Shown here piece after piece: positions 13,191-21,119 of a stretch of DNA of 21,119 nucleotides (within the stretch, counting starts at the first letter, position 1; every line of letters begins with the position of its first letter). The DNA lies in contig CANPXY010000014.1 of assembly GCA_947587115.1 (NCBI GenBank), positions 1 through 21,119 of the forward strand, in the 5' to 3' direction. Under the pieces are notes generated by a model that was not told the DNA's origin, did not search any database, and saw only the letters and a program-made list of their open reading frames with translations. The stretch comes from an uncultured Bacilli bacterium. Lineage in GTDB: Bacteria; Bacillota_I; Bacilli_A; RF39; UBA660. The translations under genes were made by a program, and so were the position numbers.

Positions 13191-15446
13191 GTGGCGAAAA
13201 GCAAAAAAAGAAAAGACGAAAAAAAGAAAAGTTTTGAACATAGTGCAGAGCTCTACGGAATCCTTTTAATTTTATGTGGTATTTTAGGAATCGGTAAATA
13301 TGGTCCTGTTGGAAGATTGATTGCGTCCTTTGGTTTGTTTTTGGTAGGTACAGGCTATGCAGTTTTTCTAGTGCTTTTGTTGGTGATTGGTGGCTACTTG
13401 GTCATCAAACGAGAATGGCCCAAGTTCTTTACGAGCAAATTAATTGGCCTTTATATTTTAGCCCTCGGTTTGCTTGTATTGATGCATCAAGATTACATTC
13501 GCCAAAATCAAGGAGACTCTGTCGTCATCTTCAAAGAGACGATCGATCGTTTAGTGTTATCTTTTCACAACGTGATGGCGGGTCTTCGTCCTGATATCAG
13601 CGGTGGAGGAGTCATCGGTGGCGGTTTTGCCATTTTATTTAATAAGATGTTCTCACTCCAAGGATTACAAATTGTCTCTTGGACTTTAGTAGGTTTAGGC
13701 CTTACCTTGTTTACGGGCTTTTCGATTGTCGATTTAATAAAAAATACTTGGCTTAAAGGAAAAGAAATGCTTCCTCATGGCAAAGAAAAGGATGGCAAAA
13801 AATCCGTCTTGATCAGTGGCAGTGATGATAATTCAACTGGCGAAGTCAAAGACGATGGTAAACATATTGTCGTATCGAGCATTGATGAATTGACCAAGAT
13901 TACAGAAGAAGGCAAAACAGCAATCGATGCTCCTTCAGAAAATCCAGAGCCAAGTGCTGCTCCAACGCATCATCATGAATATGTATTGCCGCCACTATCA
14001 CTACTCAATCCACCAAAGAAGAATATCAAAGGAACCGATCAAAGTATGATCGAAAAAAATATTATCGTTCTCGAAAAAGTGTTGAAGGATTTTGGTGTCG
14101 TTGGCAAAGTCGTCGAAGTTCACATTGGACCTACTGTTACCCAGTATGAATTAGAACTTCAGTCAGGTACCAAAGTCAATAAACTTTTAAGCATTCATCG
14201 AGAAATTTCCTTAGCCTTAGCTAAGAAAGATGTACGTATCGAAGCACCAATTCCAGGAAAGAACACCGTCGGTATCGAACTTCCTAACGATCAGACGACT
14301 CCCGTTAGTTTCCGAGAAGTACTTGAAAAGATTCCTAAGAGCAAAGACAACAGTAAACTTTTGGCTGCTCTTGGAAAAAATATCATGGGCAATGTCGTCT
14401 GGTGTGAAATCGATAAAACTCCGCATCTTTTGGTTGCTGGTGCGACCGGATCTGGTAAATCAGTTTGTATCAACGGCATCATCTGTTCGATCCTCATGCG
14501 TACGAAGCCGGATGAAGTCAAATTGGTCATGGTCGATCCTAAGAAAGTTGAATTGAGTGGCTATAACGGTGTACCACATTTGATGTGCCCTGTCGTAACC
14601 GATCCCAAAAAAGCATCGGTGGCCCTTAGTAAAATCGTTACTGAAATGGAACATCGATATGACGTGTTCAGCGATACAGGAACCAAAAACATCGCTACTT
14701 ACAACGAATATATCGATAAGAAAAATAAAAATCTAAGTAAAGATGAACAGTTGAAACATATGCCTTATATTGTTGTCATCGTCGATGAACTTGCCGATTT
14801 GATGTTGGTTGCCAGCAAAGAAGTGGAAGATTCCATCATGCGTATTACCCAGATGGCTCGTGCAGCCGGAATTCATTTGATCATCGCTACGCAACGTCCA
14901 TCAACAGATGTCATCACAGGTCTCATCAAAGCCAACATTCCATCTCGAATTTCCTTTGCTGTCAGCAGCAGTATCGATTCGCGAACGATTCTCGATATGA
15001 CGGGTGCTGAAAAATTGCTAGGAAAAGGAGATATGTTGCTTCTTCCAATGGGAGAATCTTCTCCACAACGTCTACAAGGAGCTTTCATTGGGGACGATGA
15101 AATTAAGAGAATCATTGATTATACTGTGGAACAACAGAAAGCAGAATATGACGAAGCAATGTTGAATTTGACAGTTTCCGATAGTAAGAGTGCAAGTCAA
15201 CAAGAAGATATGGAACAGACCGAGGAATATGATGATCCACTTTACAATGAGATCGTGGAATTTGTGATCACAACAGGAAAAGCCAGCGCTTCACTTTTAC
15301 AGAGAAGATTTAAACTCGGCTATAATCGAGCAGCTCGAATCGTAGACTTATTAGAGGAACGAGGTATTGTTGGTCCAGCCAATGGCTCTAAACCAAGAGA
15401 AGTCCTTGTCAAATTAGAAAATCAAGAAGATCATGAAGAATCGTGA
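13191..15446 (+). CDS. ftsK: DNA translocase FtsK/SpoIIIE
   Basis: A membrane-anchored hexameric ATPase that pumps chromosomal DNA through the closing septum. The 751-residue protein has a Lys-rich start (SKKRKDEKKKS), about four membrane helices (to about residue 185) and a charged linker with His and Pro (to about 275). The alpha/beta motor follows, with Walker A GATGSGKS (417-424), Walker B YIVVIVDELADLMLVA, and the FtsK-typical LIIATQRPSTDVITGLIKANI. A C-terminal winged-helix gamma domain (EIVEFVITTGKASASLLQRRF, YNRAARIVDLLEERGIVG) reads polarity sequences in the genome. The start is GTG at 13191, 6 nt after GAGGTGA. FtsK and SpoIIIE cannot be told apart here. Neighbours ymfF and ymfH downstream match the order known near spoIIIE in Bacillus. 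Confidence 0.96.
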   Translation: MAKSKKRKDEKKKSFEHSAELYGILLILCGILGIGKYGPVGRLIASFGLFLVGTGYAVFLVLLLVIGGYLVIKREWPKFFTSKLIGLYILALGLLVLMHQDYIRQNQGDSVVIFKETIDRLVLSFHNVMAGLRPDISGGGVIGGGFAILFNKMFSLQGLQIVSWTLVGLGLTLFTGFSIVDLIKNTWLKGKEMLPHGKEKDGKKSVLISGSDDNSTGEVKDDGKHIVVSSIDELTKITEEGKTAIDAPSENPEPSAAPTHHHEYVLPPLSLLNPPKKNIKGTDQSMIEKNIIVLEKVLKDFGVVGKVVEVHIGPTVTQYELELQSGTKVNKLLSIHREISLALAKKDVRIEAPIPGKNTVGIELPNDQTTPVSFREVLEKIPKSKDNSKLLAALGKNIMGNVVWCEIDKTPHLLVAGATGSGKSVCINGIICSILMRTKPDEVKLVMVDPKKVELSGYNGVPHLMCPVVTDPKKASVALSKIVTEMEHRYDVFSDTGTKNIATYNEYIDKKNKNLSKDEQLKHMPYIVVIVDELADLMLVASKEVEDSIMRITQMARAAGIHLIIATQRPSTDVITGLIKANIPSRISFAVSSSIDSRTILDMTGAEKLLGKGDMLLLPMGESSPQRLQGAFIGDDEIKRIIDYTVEQQKAEYDEAMLNLTVSDSKSASQQEDMEQTEEYDDPLYNEIVEFVITTGKASASLLQRRFKLGYNRAARIVDLLEERGIVGPANGSKPREVLVKLENQEDHEES

Positions 15447-15455
15447 TCTTCTTTT
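15424..15455 (+). terminator. Intrinsic terminator overlapping the end of ftsK
   Basis: AAGAAGATCA (15424-15433) and TGATCTTCTT (15444-15453) form a perfect 10-bp stem with T following. The left arm codes for the last residues of FtsK and the stop codon lies in the right arm. Confidence 0.75.
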
Positions 15456-15486
15456 TAATAATGTAAAATGGTGTTCAAACGTTGTT

Positions 15487-15521
15487 ATCTTCTTTTAAAA
15501 AATATAAGAAGATGGTATACT
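15487..15521 (+). promoter_or_regulatory. deoD promoter overlapped by an inverted repeat
   Basis: TGG-TATACT (-10 at 15516-15521) has no strong -35. The region between the -35 and -10 is covered by ATCTTCTT (15487-15494) and AAGAAGAT (15506-15513), an 8-bp dyad with an 11-nt centre that could be a repressor site. No T run follows, so it is not a terminator. Confidence 0.5.
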
Positions 15522-15556
15522 AATATCAAAGGTAAAATAGAAAGAAGGTTTTCAAT

Positions 15557-16282
15557 ATGCCAACTGCTCATAATGAAAGTAACAAGCGCTCTATTGCGCC
15601 AATCGTAATCATGCCTGGAGATCCTTTGCGCGCCAAATATATTGCTAAAAAGTTTTTAAAAAAAGTAAAAAAAGTCAATGATGTTCGTAATATGCTTGCT
15701 TTTACAGGTTATTACAAAGGCAAGAGGATTACAGTCTTTGCCTCAGGTATGGGCTGTCCTAGTATCGGGATCTACGCCTATGAACTCTATCAAATTTATA
15801 ACGTCAAGGCGATTGTGCGTCTTGGTACGAGTGGTGCGATCAGTCCAGATTTATCGCTTTTAGATGTTGTCATTGCGGATTCTAGCTACTGCTTTTCCAA
15901 TTATCCAAAACTCTTTTTCCAAGATGATGCGAAAGAGTTTATGGCAACCAAAGAACTCAATGACCAATTAGAACAGGTCGCTTTTAATCGCCAACTGCAA
16001 GTTCATCGTGGACGCATTGCAACGACTGATTTCTTTGATGTCTATGTGAGCGATAAAGACTATCTAAATAAACTTTATCATCAAGCCAAAGATCCCCTTT
16101 GTATCGAAATGGAAGCAGCGGCCTTATTTGCCATTGCGAAACACTTGAATAGAGAAGCAGCTTGTGTCTTGACGATCGTAGATTCGCCAACAGACAAACA
16201 CAATATTTCTCCAAAAGATCGTGAAAAGGGCCTTGATGATGCCATCATGCTGATTTTAGAAACTCTATCTAATAAAATATAG
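15557..16282 (+). CDS. deoD: Purine nucleoside phosphorylase, DeoD type
   Basis: A cytoplasmic hexameric enzyme that cleaves purine (deoxy)ribonucleosides with phosphate for nucleoside salvage. The 241 residues match the DeoD family along their length: TAH near the start (ribose-side His), MPGDPLRAKYIA (phosphate Gly and Arg), VNDVRNMLAFTGYYKGKR, SGMGCPSIGIYAYELY, VRLGTSGA, and EMEAAALFAIAKH (ribose-binding Glu-Met-Glu). The catalytic Asp lies in LTIVDS, where the family normally has TVSDH, so the residues on either side of the Asp differ. The Arg that assists it is kept in DREKGLDDAI. The changed active-site loop could alter base preference. AGAAGG precedes the ATG. The gene has its own promoter, and ymfF follows after 37 bases without an obvious terminator. 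Confidence 0.92.
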   Translation: MPTAHNESNKRSIAPIVIMPGDPLRAKYIAKKFLKKVKKVNDVRNMLAFTGYYKGKRITVFASGMGCPSIGIYAYELYQIYNVKAIVRLGTSGAISPDLSLLDVVIADSSYCFSNYPKLFFQDDAKEFMATKELNDQLEQVAFNRQLQVHRGRIATTDFFDVYVSDKDYLNKLYHQAKDPLCIEMEAAALFAIAKHLNREAACVLTIVDSPTDKHNISPKDREKGLDDAIMLILETLSNKI

Positions 16283-16291
16283 AAAATAACA

Positions 16292-16297
16292 TATAAT
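16292..16297 (+). promoter_or_regulatory. Possible -10 for ymfF-ymfH
   Basis: A perfect TATAAT lies 22 nt before the ATG at 16320, but no recognisable -35 is present. Cotranscription with deoD is also possible. Confidence 0.4.
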
Positions 16298-16319
16298 AAA
16301 AAATAGCGAGGTGAAAGAT

Positions 16320-17594
16320 ATGGAATACCAACAAAAATCTTTAGGATCATACCAACTTCACATGATTAAGACCGATAAATTTAAAACAATTACGGTAAGA
16401 GTAGTCTTTCGCGCGCCGATCAAAAAAGAAGAAATTACAATTCGTAATTTTTTGAGCGATATATTATTGTTGTCTACAAAGGATTATCCAACGAAAAGAA
16501 AGCTTATGATCAAAGCGCAAGATTTATATGCAGCCAACCTCAGTGCAGTAAACAGTCGCTTAGGAAATTATATCAATACCAGTTTTTATTTAAAGATATT
16601 GAATGAAAAATATACTGAAAAGGGAATGTTTGAAAAAAGTCTCCAGTTTTTTCGTGATATGATTTTTAAGCCCAACGTGCAAGATCAAAAATTTGATGAA
16701 GAGTCATTTGACATTGTCAAAGATCAAACAGAACAGACTTTAAAGAGTATTAAAGAAGATACTGCTAAATATAGTTTAATTCGACTTCTAGAAGAAATGG
16801 ATCCCGAAAGTCCATGTGCTTATCGCAGTTATGGATATCTAGAAGATTTAAATCAGATCACGAGAGAAAATCTATATACGTTCTATAAAGAGATGTTGAA
16901 AACCAACATGGTCGATATCTTTGTCATTGGAGATATTAATTTTTATGATGTTGAGAAGTTAATTCGTGAAAACTTTGAATTTGTGACCCTCAAGAAAGTT
17001 CGAATACCATCGATCATCTCTTGTGAAGAGGCTCCGAAACGGGTCAAGACGAAAGTAGAACAAGATGATATTTCACAAGCCAAATTAGCGATTGGTTGTC
17101 GTACGGTTGGTCTTAGTGAATATGAACGGAACTATCCACTTACCATCTACAATGTCTTATTTGGCGGTGGAAGTGATTCCAAATTATTCCAAGAAGTGCG
17201 AGAAAAGAACTCTCTTGCATATACCATTCACTCTGTTCCTAATAAATTAGATAACCTCTTATTGATTACCGCAGGGATCGATCAAAAAGATTTTAAGAAG
17301 ACCGTCAAATTGATTGAAATTGAGATGAAAAAGATGGAGAAGGGAGATTTTAGTGAACAAGATATCGATAAAGCAAAACAATTATATGTAACAGCCATCG
17401 AAGAATCGCTCGACTCGCCACAACAGATCATCGACTCTTACTATATGATGGAAATGCTAGGTACCGATGATATCGAGACAAAACTTAAAAAGATGCAAAA
17501 AGTAACCCATCAAGAAATCGTCGCCGTTGCCAAGAAAGTAAAAATGGATACCATTTATTTATTGGAAGGAGTAGCGAATCATGAAAAAGATTGA
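16320..17594 (+). CDS. ymfF: M16-family peptidase-like protein YmfF (non-catalytic partner)
   Basis: A 424-residue member of the M16 (pitrilysin/insulinase-like) fold that lacks the HxxEH zinc motif. The region that would hold it reads NFLSDILLLSTKDYPTKRKL. The C-terminal half keeps the hallmark FGGGSDSKLFQEVREKNSLAY with the Arg-Tyr pair used by M16 enzymes to bind peptide. In related two-subunit M16B enzymes one chain carries zinc and the other only helps bind substrate, so this is probably the partner of the next gene. The substrate is unknown; it is cytoplasmic by sequence. ATG 16320 is chosen because GAGGTGA lies 5 nt upstream; an in-frame GTG at 16311 falls inside that site. It overlaps ymfH by 14 bases. 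Confidence 0.88.
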   Translation: MEYQQKSLGSYQLHMIKTDKFKTITVRVVFRAPIKKEEITIRNFLSDILLLSTKDYPTKRKLMIKAQDLYAANLSAVNSRLGNYINTSFYLKILNEKYTEKGMFEKSLQFFRDMIFKPNVQDQKFDEESFDIVKDQTEQTLKSIKEDTAKYSLIRLLEEMDPESPCAYRSYGYLEDLNQITRENLYTFYKEMLKTNMVDIFVIGDINFYDVEKLIRENFEFVTLKKVRIPSIISCEEAPKRVKTKVEQDDISQAKLAIGCRTVGLSEYERNYPLTIYNVLFGGGSDSKLFQEVREKNSLAYTIHSVPNKLDNLLLITAGIDQKDFKKTVKLIEIEMKKMEKGDFSEQDIDKAKQLYVTAIEESLDSPQQIIDSYYMMEMLGTDDIETKLKKMQKVTHQEIVAVAKKVKMDTIYLLEGVANHEKD

Positions 17595-18876
17595 ACTTAA
17601 AGGGCTCGATGCCACATTGTACTATGAAAAATTAGAAAATGGTTTAGAATGCTATCTATTACCTTACCAAAATAAGAATAATTATTATATGACTTATGCG
17701 ACAAAATTTGGTTCTAATCAGACGCGATTCATCCCTAAGGGTGAAAAAGAGATGTGTAAAGTTCCAGATGGAATTGCCCATTTTTTAGAGCATAAAATGT
17801 TTGAGCAAGAAGATGGAATCGATCCTTTTTCGTTCTTTGCTCAAAGTGGTACAGGAGCAAATGCCTCAACGACCTTTGACAGTACGCAATATCTTTGCTT
17901 TGGTACTAAAAACATCGAAGAAAACTTGGATTATCTGTTGAATTATGTCAACGAGCCTTATTTTACTGATGAAAATGTTGAAAAAGAGAAGGGAATCATC
18001 AGAGAAGAGATCAAAATGTACGATGATATTCCAGAGTGGGTTTTAGAAGATGAACTTCGTAAAGCCCTCTTTCATGTTCATCCCATGCGAGTCGATATAG
18101 CCGGTAGTGTAGAGGAGATTAACCATATTACCAAAGAAGACTTATATCGCTGTTATGAAGCATACTACCAACCAAGTAACATGTTTTTAATCGTCTCAGG
18201 AAAATTCGATCCTGACAAAATCATGGAAGTCATTCGTCAAAACAAGAGCATGAATAAAAATTTTAACAAATTCTTAGTACAAGAAGAAGTATATGAGGAG
18301 CCCGACGAAGTAGAAAAGACGAAACAGGAATTAAAGATGAATGTTGTTATACCGAAGATCGGTTTTGCTTTAAAATTCAATCGATTACACCTCAAGATCA
18401 AAGATGATTGCCTTTTAGATATGTATCTACAAATGTTTACGTCCTTGGTTTTTGGTACAACTTCTAGTTTTCGTGAAAAAGTACTTTCTCAACATCTACT
18501 GGCTTCGTTTTATATGCAGTGGGATCATGCCGATCAATTTCGGACTTTATGCATCATGGCAGAGACGAAAGAGCCCGAAAAGTTGTTGCAGATGATTCAC
18601 GAAGAATTAAAGAACATCACGATTTTAGAAGAAGACGTTAAACGAATTAAAAAAGTTTGGATTTCTAGTGAAGTGCAAATGATCGATCTCGTCGAAGCCA
18701 GTGCCAATAATCTCTATGATGATATTATCAAATATAACCACCCGATCTATGATAAAATAGATTTGATCAAAAAGATGTCCGCCAAAGAGTTGACAAGTTT
18801 GCTTCAATCGTTAGATTTTAAGAATTCTACAGAAATTATTGTATGGCCAAAAGAACAAGAATCTATAGGAAAATAG
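17581..18876 (+). CDS. ymfH: M16-family zinc metallopeptidase YmfH (catalytic partner)
   Basis: A 431-residue M16B peptidase with the inverted zinc motif HFLEH (H67, E70, H71) in GIAHFLEHKMFEQEDG, then FFAQSGTGANASTTFDSTQY. The distal zinc Glu is in EKGIIREEIKMYDD (E142/E143). The region PMRVDIAGSVEEINHITKEDLYRCYEAYYQPSNMF (split motif: PMRVDIAGSVEEI, YYQPSNMFLIVSG) is typical of the family. The C-terminal domain is degenerate compared with that of YmfF, which fits the split of roles in the pair. GAAGGAG inside ymfF is the ribosome binding site, and the 14-base overlap implies coupled synthesis. The physiological substrate in Firmicutes is not established to my knowledge. Confidence 0.92.
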   Translation: MKKIELKGLDATLYYEKLENGLECYLLPYQNKNNYYMTYATKFGSNQTRFIPKGEKEMCKVPDGIAHFLEHKMFEQEDGIDPFSFFAQSGTGANASTTFDSTQYLCFGTKNIEENLDYLLNYVNEPYFTDENVEKEKGIIREEIKMYDDIPEWVLEDELRKALFHVHPMRVDIAGSVEEINHITKEDLYRCYEAYYQPSNMFLIVSGKFDPDKIMEVIRQNKSMNKNFNKFLVQEEVYEEPDEVEKTKQELKMNVVIPKIGFALKFNRLHLKIKDDCLLDMYLQMFTSLVFGTTSSFREKVLSQHLLASFYMQWDHADQFRTLCIMAETKEPEKLLQMIHEELKNITILEEDVKRIKKVWISSEVQMIDLVEASANNLYDDIIKYNHPIYDKIDLIKKMSAKELTSLLQSLDFKNSTEIIVWPKEQESIGK

Positions 18877-18884
18877 ATTCTTTT
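18857..18884 (+). terminator. Probable terminator overlapping the end of ymfH
   Basis: AAGAATCTAT (18857-18866) and ATAGATTCTT (18873-18882) form a perfect 10-bp stem around a 6-nt loop. Only four T follow directly, so it may be leaky. The stop codon lies in the stem. Confidence 0.6.
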
Positions 18885-18888
18885 ATTG

Positions 18889-18894
18889 TATAAT
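18889..18894 (+). promoter_or_regulatory. Possible -10 of the ABC transporter operon
   Basis: TATAAT lies about 18 nt before the GTG start at 18913, without a good -35. The implied leader is about 12 nt. Confidence 0.4.
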
Positions 18895-18912
18895 AAAACT
18901 AGAGGTGATAAT

Positions 18913-19812
18913 GTGTTAAAAGTAGAGAACATTGTCAAGTATTATAATGATGTAGCGGCTGTCGACGGCCTATCTTTTGAAGTGGCTGATGGAGAGATCT
19001 TTGGACTTTTAGGAGAAAACGGAGCCGGCAAGACGACGACTTTTCGTATCATCATGGGGTTATTGTCCGCCAATAGTGGCTCTGTGACTTTAGATGGCAA
19101 GCCGATTGATTATTCTGTTACAGATCAGATTGGTTTTGTAACAGAAGAGAGAAGTCTATTATCGAAGTTGACTGTGAAAGAACAGATCATTTTCTATGGA
19201 ATTTTAAAGGGAATGGATGAAGATTCGATATTGAAAGAATTAGATTACTGGCTTCAACGATTCGATATTGAATCCTATAAAGATCGTAAAATTAAAGAAT
19301 TATCAAAGGGAAATCAACAGAAAATTCAATTTATTTCCGCGATCATTCATCATCCGAAATTACTGATTTTAGATGAGCCCTTTACAGGACTGGATCCAAT
19401 TAATGTCCAAATGTTAAAAAATGCAATTTTAGATTTACAAAAACAGGGGACAGCGATTATTTTCTCTTCTCATCAAATGGAACATATTGAACAATTTTGT
19501 GAAAAACTCGTGATTTTAGTCAAAGGGAAAGCAATTTTAAATGGCTATTTACAAGATATTAAAAAAAGTTATCGTAAGAAAAATATCTTGCTTCGTGGGA
19601 AAAAGATCCAAGTAGAAGAATTGAAATCAATTCCTGGCGTTCTTTCAGTAGAAAAGCATGCCAATGAGTATGTGATTAAAATCGACGATGACAAGGTGGC
19701 TTCTAAAGTTTTCCAAAAGATCAGAGATTGGGACATCAGTAAGTTTGATGTTACTGAGCCAACGCTCAATGAAATCTTTATCGATAAAGTAGGTGGACGT
19801 TATGAAAAATAA
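18913..19812 (+). CDS. ABC transporter ATP-binding protein, YhaQ/NatA type
   Basis: The cytoplasmic ATPase of an ABC-2 type exporter, 299 residues. Seen in order: A-loop Tyr in VKYYNDVAAVDGLSF, Walker A GENGAGKTT (34-42), signature LSKGNQQKIQ, Walker B LLILDEPFTGLDP, and H-loop SSHQMEHIEQ. It ends with a C-terminal extension (about 215-299, NGYLQDIKKSYRKKNILLRG to EPTLNEIFIDKVGG) of the DUF4162 type common in NatA and YhaQ. The start is GTG at 18913, preceded by GAGGTGAT at 18902-18909; the ATG at 18911 is out of frame. It overlaps the permease gene by 11 bases. Relatives export sodium, drugs or peptides; the cargo here is unknown. Confidence 0.92.
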   Translation: MLKVENIVKYYNDVAAVDGLSFEVADGEIFGLLGENGAGKTTTFRIIMGLLSANSGSVTLDGKPIDYSVTDQIGFVTEERSLLSKLTVKEQIIFYGILKGMDEDSILKELDYWLQRFDIESYKDRKIKELSKGNQQKIQFISAIIHHPKLLILDEPFTGLDPINVQMLKNAILDLQKQGTAIIFSSHQMEHIEQFCEKLVILVKGKAILNGYLQDIKKSYRKKNILLRGKKIQVEELKSIPGVLSVEKHANEYVIKIDDDKVASKVFQKIRDWDISKFDVTEPTLNEIFIDKVGGRYEK

Positions 19813-21109
19813 ATTGTTGTTTCTTACTAAGATGAGTCTCAAAAAGAAGATGGCTTCAAAATGGTTTATCGTTGTCAACTTAATCGTCTTTATAGCTTTG
19901 GTAGGAATTATTAACATCGACAGTATCATTGCCGCTTTTGGAGGAGATTTCAATGAAAACATCCAACTAGTGGTCATTGATGAGACCGAGGAAGTTTATC
20001 CAACATTTCAAAGTACGCTTTCAGAAAGCCAAACTTTACTGGATGAAACTTCCAAATTCGAAATCACTTTGTCCAAACGTACTGTAGAAGAAGAACAAAA
20101 AAGTTTAGAAAATACAAACAACGTCTTGCTTGTTTTTAAAGAAGATCCCAATGATTATCTAAAGTCAGAAGTAATTTCCGAAAGCACCATCGATCAGTTG
20201 GATTATCAAGTGATCGTTCAGGCCTTGACGACCACCAAATCTAAGTATGCGCTTGCAAATAGTGATATCGATGTTCAAGAACTTCAGAAGATTTCTAGTC
20301 CTATTGAAATTGAACGAATTATTTTAGACGATAGTAAAAAGAGCGAAGAAGAGAATATGTCGATCGTCATGAGTACCGTTTTTCCTATTGTCATTTTACC
20401 ATTTTTCATGTTGACAATCTTTTTAGTTCAGATGATCGGTGCCGAAATTTCAGAAGAAAAAACTACTAGAAGTATGGAGATTATCATTTCCAATGTCAGT
20501 CCTACGACCCATTTTGCATCCAAAGTTTTGGCGGCAATTACCTTTGTAATTGCTCAAGGGGCATTATTATTTGCTTATGCTGCCCTTGGGCTTGTCATAA
20601 AGTCGCTCTTGGGTAGTGGTGGCATATTTACCGATGAGATTAGCTCTTTATGGTCTAGTTTAGTACATAGTGGCTTTACTGACCAGTTGATCTATATTAT
20701 TCCACTAACGCTCATTTTGATGTTGTTATCTTTCTTAGCATATGCTCTAATTGCCGGTATTTTAGCGTCAATGACTGTGAACATGGAAGATTTTCAACAA
20801 ATTCAAACGCCAATTATGATCGTTTTGTTGTTAGGGTACTATCTTGCCATCATGTCTTCGATGTTTGAAGGATCCCTCTTCATACGAATACTTTCATACA
20901 TACCTTTGCTCTCTTCGGTATTATCTCCCGCTTTGCTTGTGGCAGGACAAATTACCATCCTAGATGTAGTGATTTCAATCGTTATCTTAGTATTATTTAA
21001 TGGCTGGATTCTTCGTCATGGTATGCGCGTTTATAAAGCGGGTATCTTAAATTACTCCAACGAAAAAGTATGGAGCCGCCTCAAAAATGCAGTGAATTTA
21101 AAAAGATAG
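19802..21109 (+). CDS. ABC-2 type exporter permease, YhaP/NatB type
   Basis: A 435-residue membrane subunit. The first membrane helix (about 19-40) is followed by a large extracytoplasmic domain (to about 185). About five more helices follow, from VFPIVILPFFMLTIFLVQ onward, including the conserved motif EISEEKTTRSMEIIISNVSP, typical of NatB/YhaP permeases, where a cytoplasmic loop meets the ATPase. The ATG at 19802 is supported by AGGTGG 5 nt upstream; an in-frame GTG at 19793 lies within that site. The start overlaps the ATPase gene, so the two are made together. Both subunits are complete. The large external domain resembles that of exporters for sodium or antimicrobial compounds, but the substrate cannot be read from sequence. 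Confidence 0.9.
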   Translation: MKNKLLFLTKMSLKKKMASKWFIVVNLIVFIALVGIINIDSIIAAFGGDFNENIQLVVIDETEEVYPTFQSTLSESQTLLDETSKFEITLSKRTVEEEQKSLENTNNVLLVFKEDPNDYLKSEVISESTIDQLDYQVIVQALTTTKSKYALANSDIDVQELQKISSPIEIERIILDDSKKSEEENMSIVMSTVFPIVILPFFMLTIFLVQMIGAEISEEKTTRSMEIIISNVSPTTHFASKVLAAITFVIAQGALLFAYAALGLVIKSLLGSGGIFTDEISSLWSSLVHSGFTDQLIYIIPLTLILMLLSFLAYALIAGILASMTVNMEDFQQIQTPIMIVLLLGYYLAIMSSMFEGSLFIRILSYIPLLSSVLSPALLVAGQITILDVVISIVILVLFNGWILRHGMRVYKAGILNYSNEKVWSRLKNAVNLKR

Positions 21110-21119
21110 AAAACTATCT
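21104..21119 (+). terminator. Inverted repeat after the permease gene, probably a terminator cut by the window edge
   Basis: AGATAG (21104-21109) and CTATCT (21114-21119) form a perfect 6-bp stem with an AAAA loop overlapping the stop codon. Any T run lies beyond the window. Confidence 0.5.

Noticed and set aside
18886..18912. Longer N-terminus of the ABC ATPase from the ATG at 18886
   Set aside because: The extension would be translated from the ribosome binding site and lies over the predicted -10; homology starts at GTG 18913.
1..21119. CRISPR array, tRNA, rRNA or insertion-sequence transposase
   Set aside because: No regularly spaced repeats, tRNA-like folds, rRNA sequence or transposase motifs were seen on either strand.

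Overview
The window comes from a low-GC, walled Gram-positive bacterium, probably of the Bacilli/Erysipelotrichia kind. The evidence is an AT-rich genome with strong AGGAGG/GAGGTGA ribosome binding sites, SpoVD-type PBP sequence with a PASTA domain, DivIB-type FtsQ, and the YmfF/YmfH peptidase pair near ftsK. Species cannot be named from the sequence.

Layout. 1-270: tail of an unrecognised AT-rich gene and its terminator, abutting the remains of a class B PBP gene (283-1298) that is cut at its SxxK motif and frameshifted near 1025. 1388-3476: mraY and ftsW, with no murD between them. 3447-5400: an AT-rich insert of two tandem, diverged ORF-N/PLD-like genes, each with its own near-identical promoter block. 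5401-7116: ldh on the minus strand and a membrane-anchored TasA/camelysin-like protein. 7144-12312: murG, murB, ftsQ(divIB), ftsA, ftsZ. 12372-13103: an unrecognised gene. 13191-18876: ftsK, deoD, ymfF, ymfH. 18913-21109: a two-gene ABC exporter of the YhaQ/YhaP (NatAB) type.

How it works together. MraY, MurG and MurB make lipid II and its precursors, FtsW polymerises glycan at the septum, FtsQ, FtsA and FtsZ build the divisome, and FtsK moves DNA through the septum. The division cluster is broken up by inserted genes and by many intrinsic terminators and short-leader promoters, so it is probably read as several transcription units.

Best candidate for something undescribed. Both ORF-N genes carry a long perfect inverted repeat inside the coding sequence at the same codon position (14-bp arms at 3744-3774 and 13-bp arms at 4736-4764, each with a 3-nt loop). 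The arm sequences are unrelated between the two genes, so the structure is conserved while the sequence is not. I know of no description of such an element. With the near-identical 5' block and the divergent gene bodies, it suggests a structured, recombining or self-recognising gene family rather than ordinary phage antirepressor remnants.
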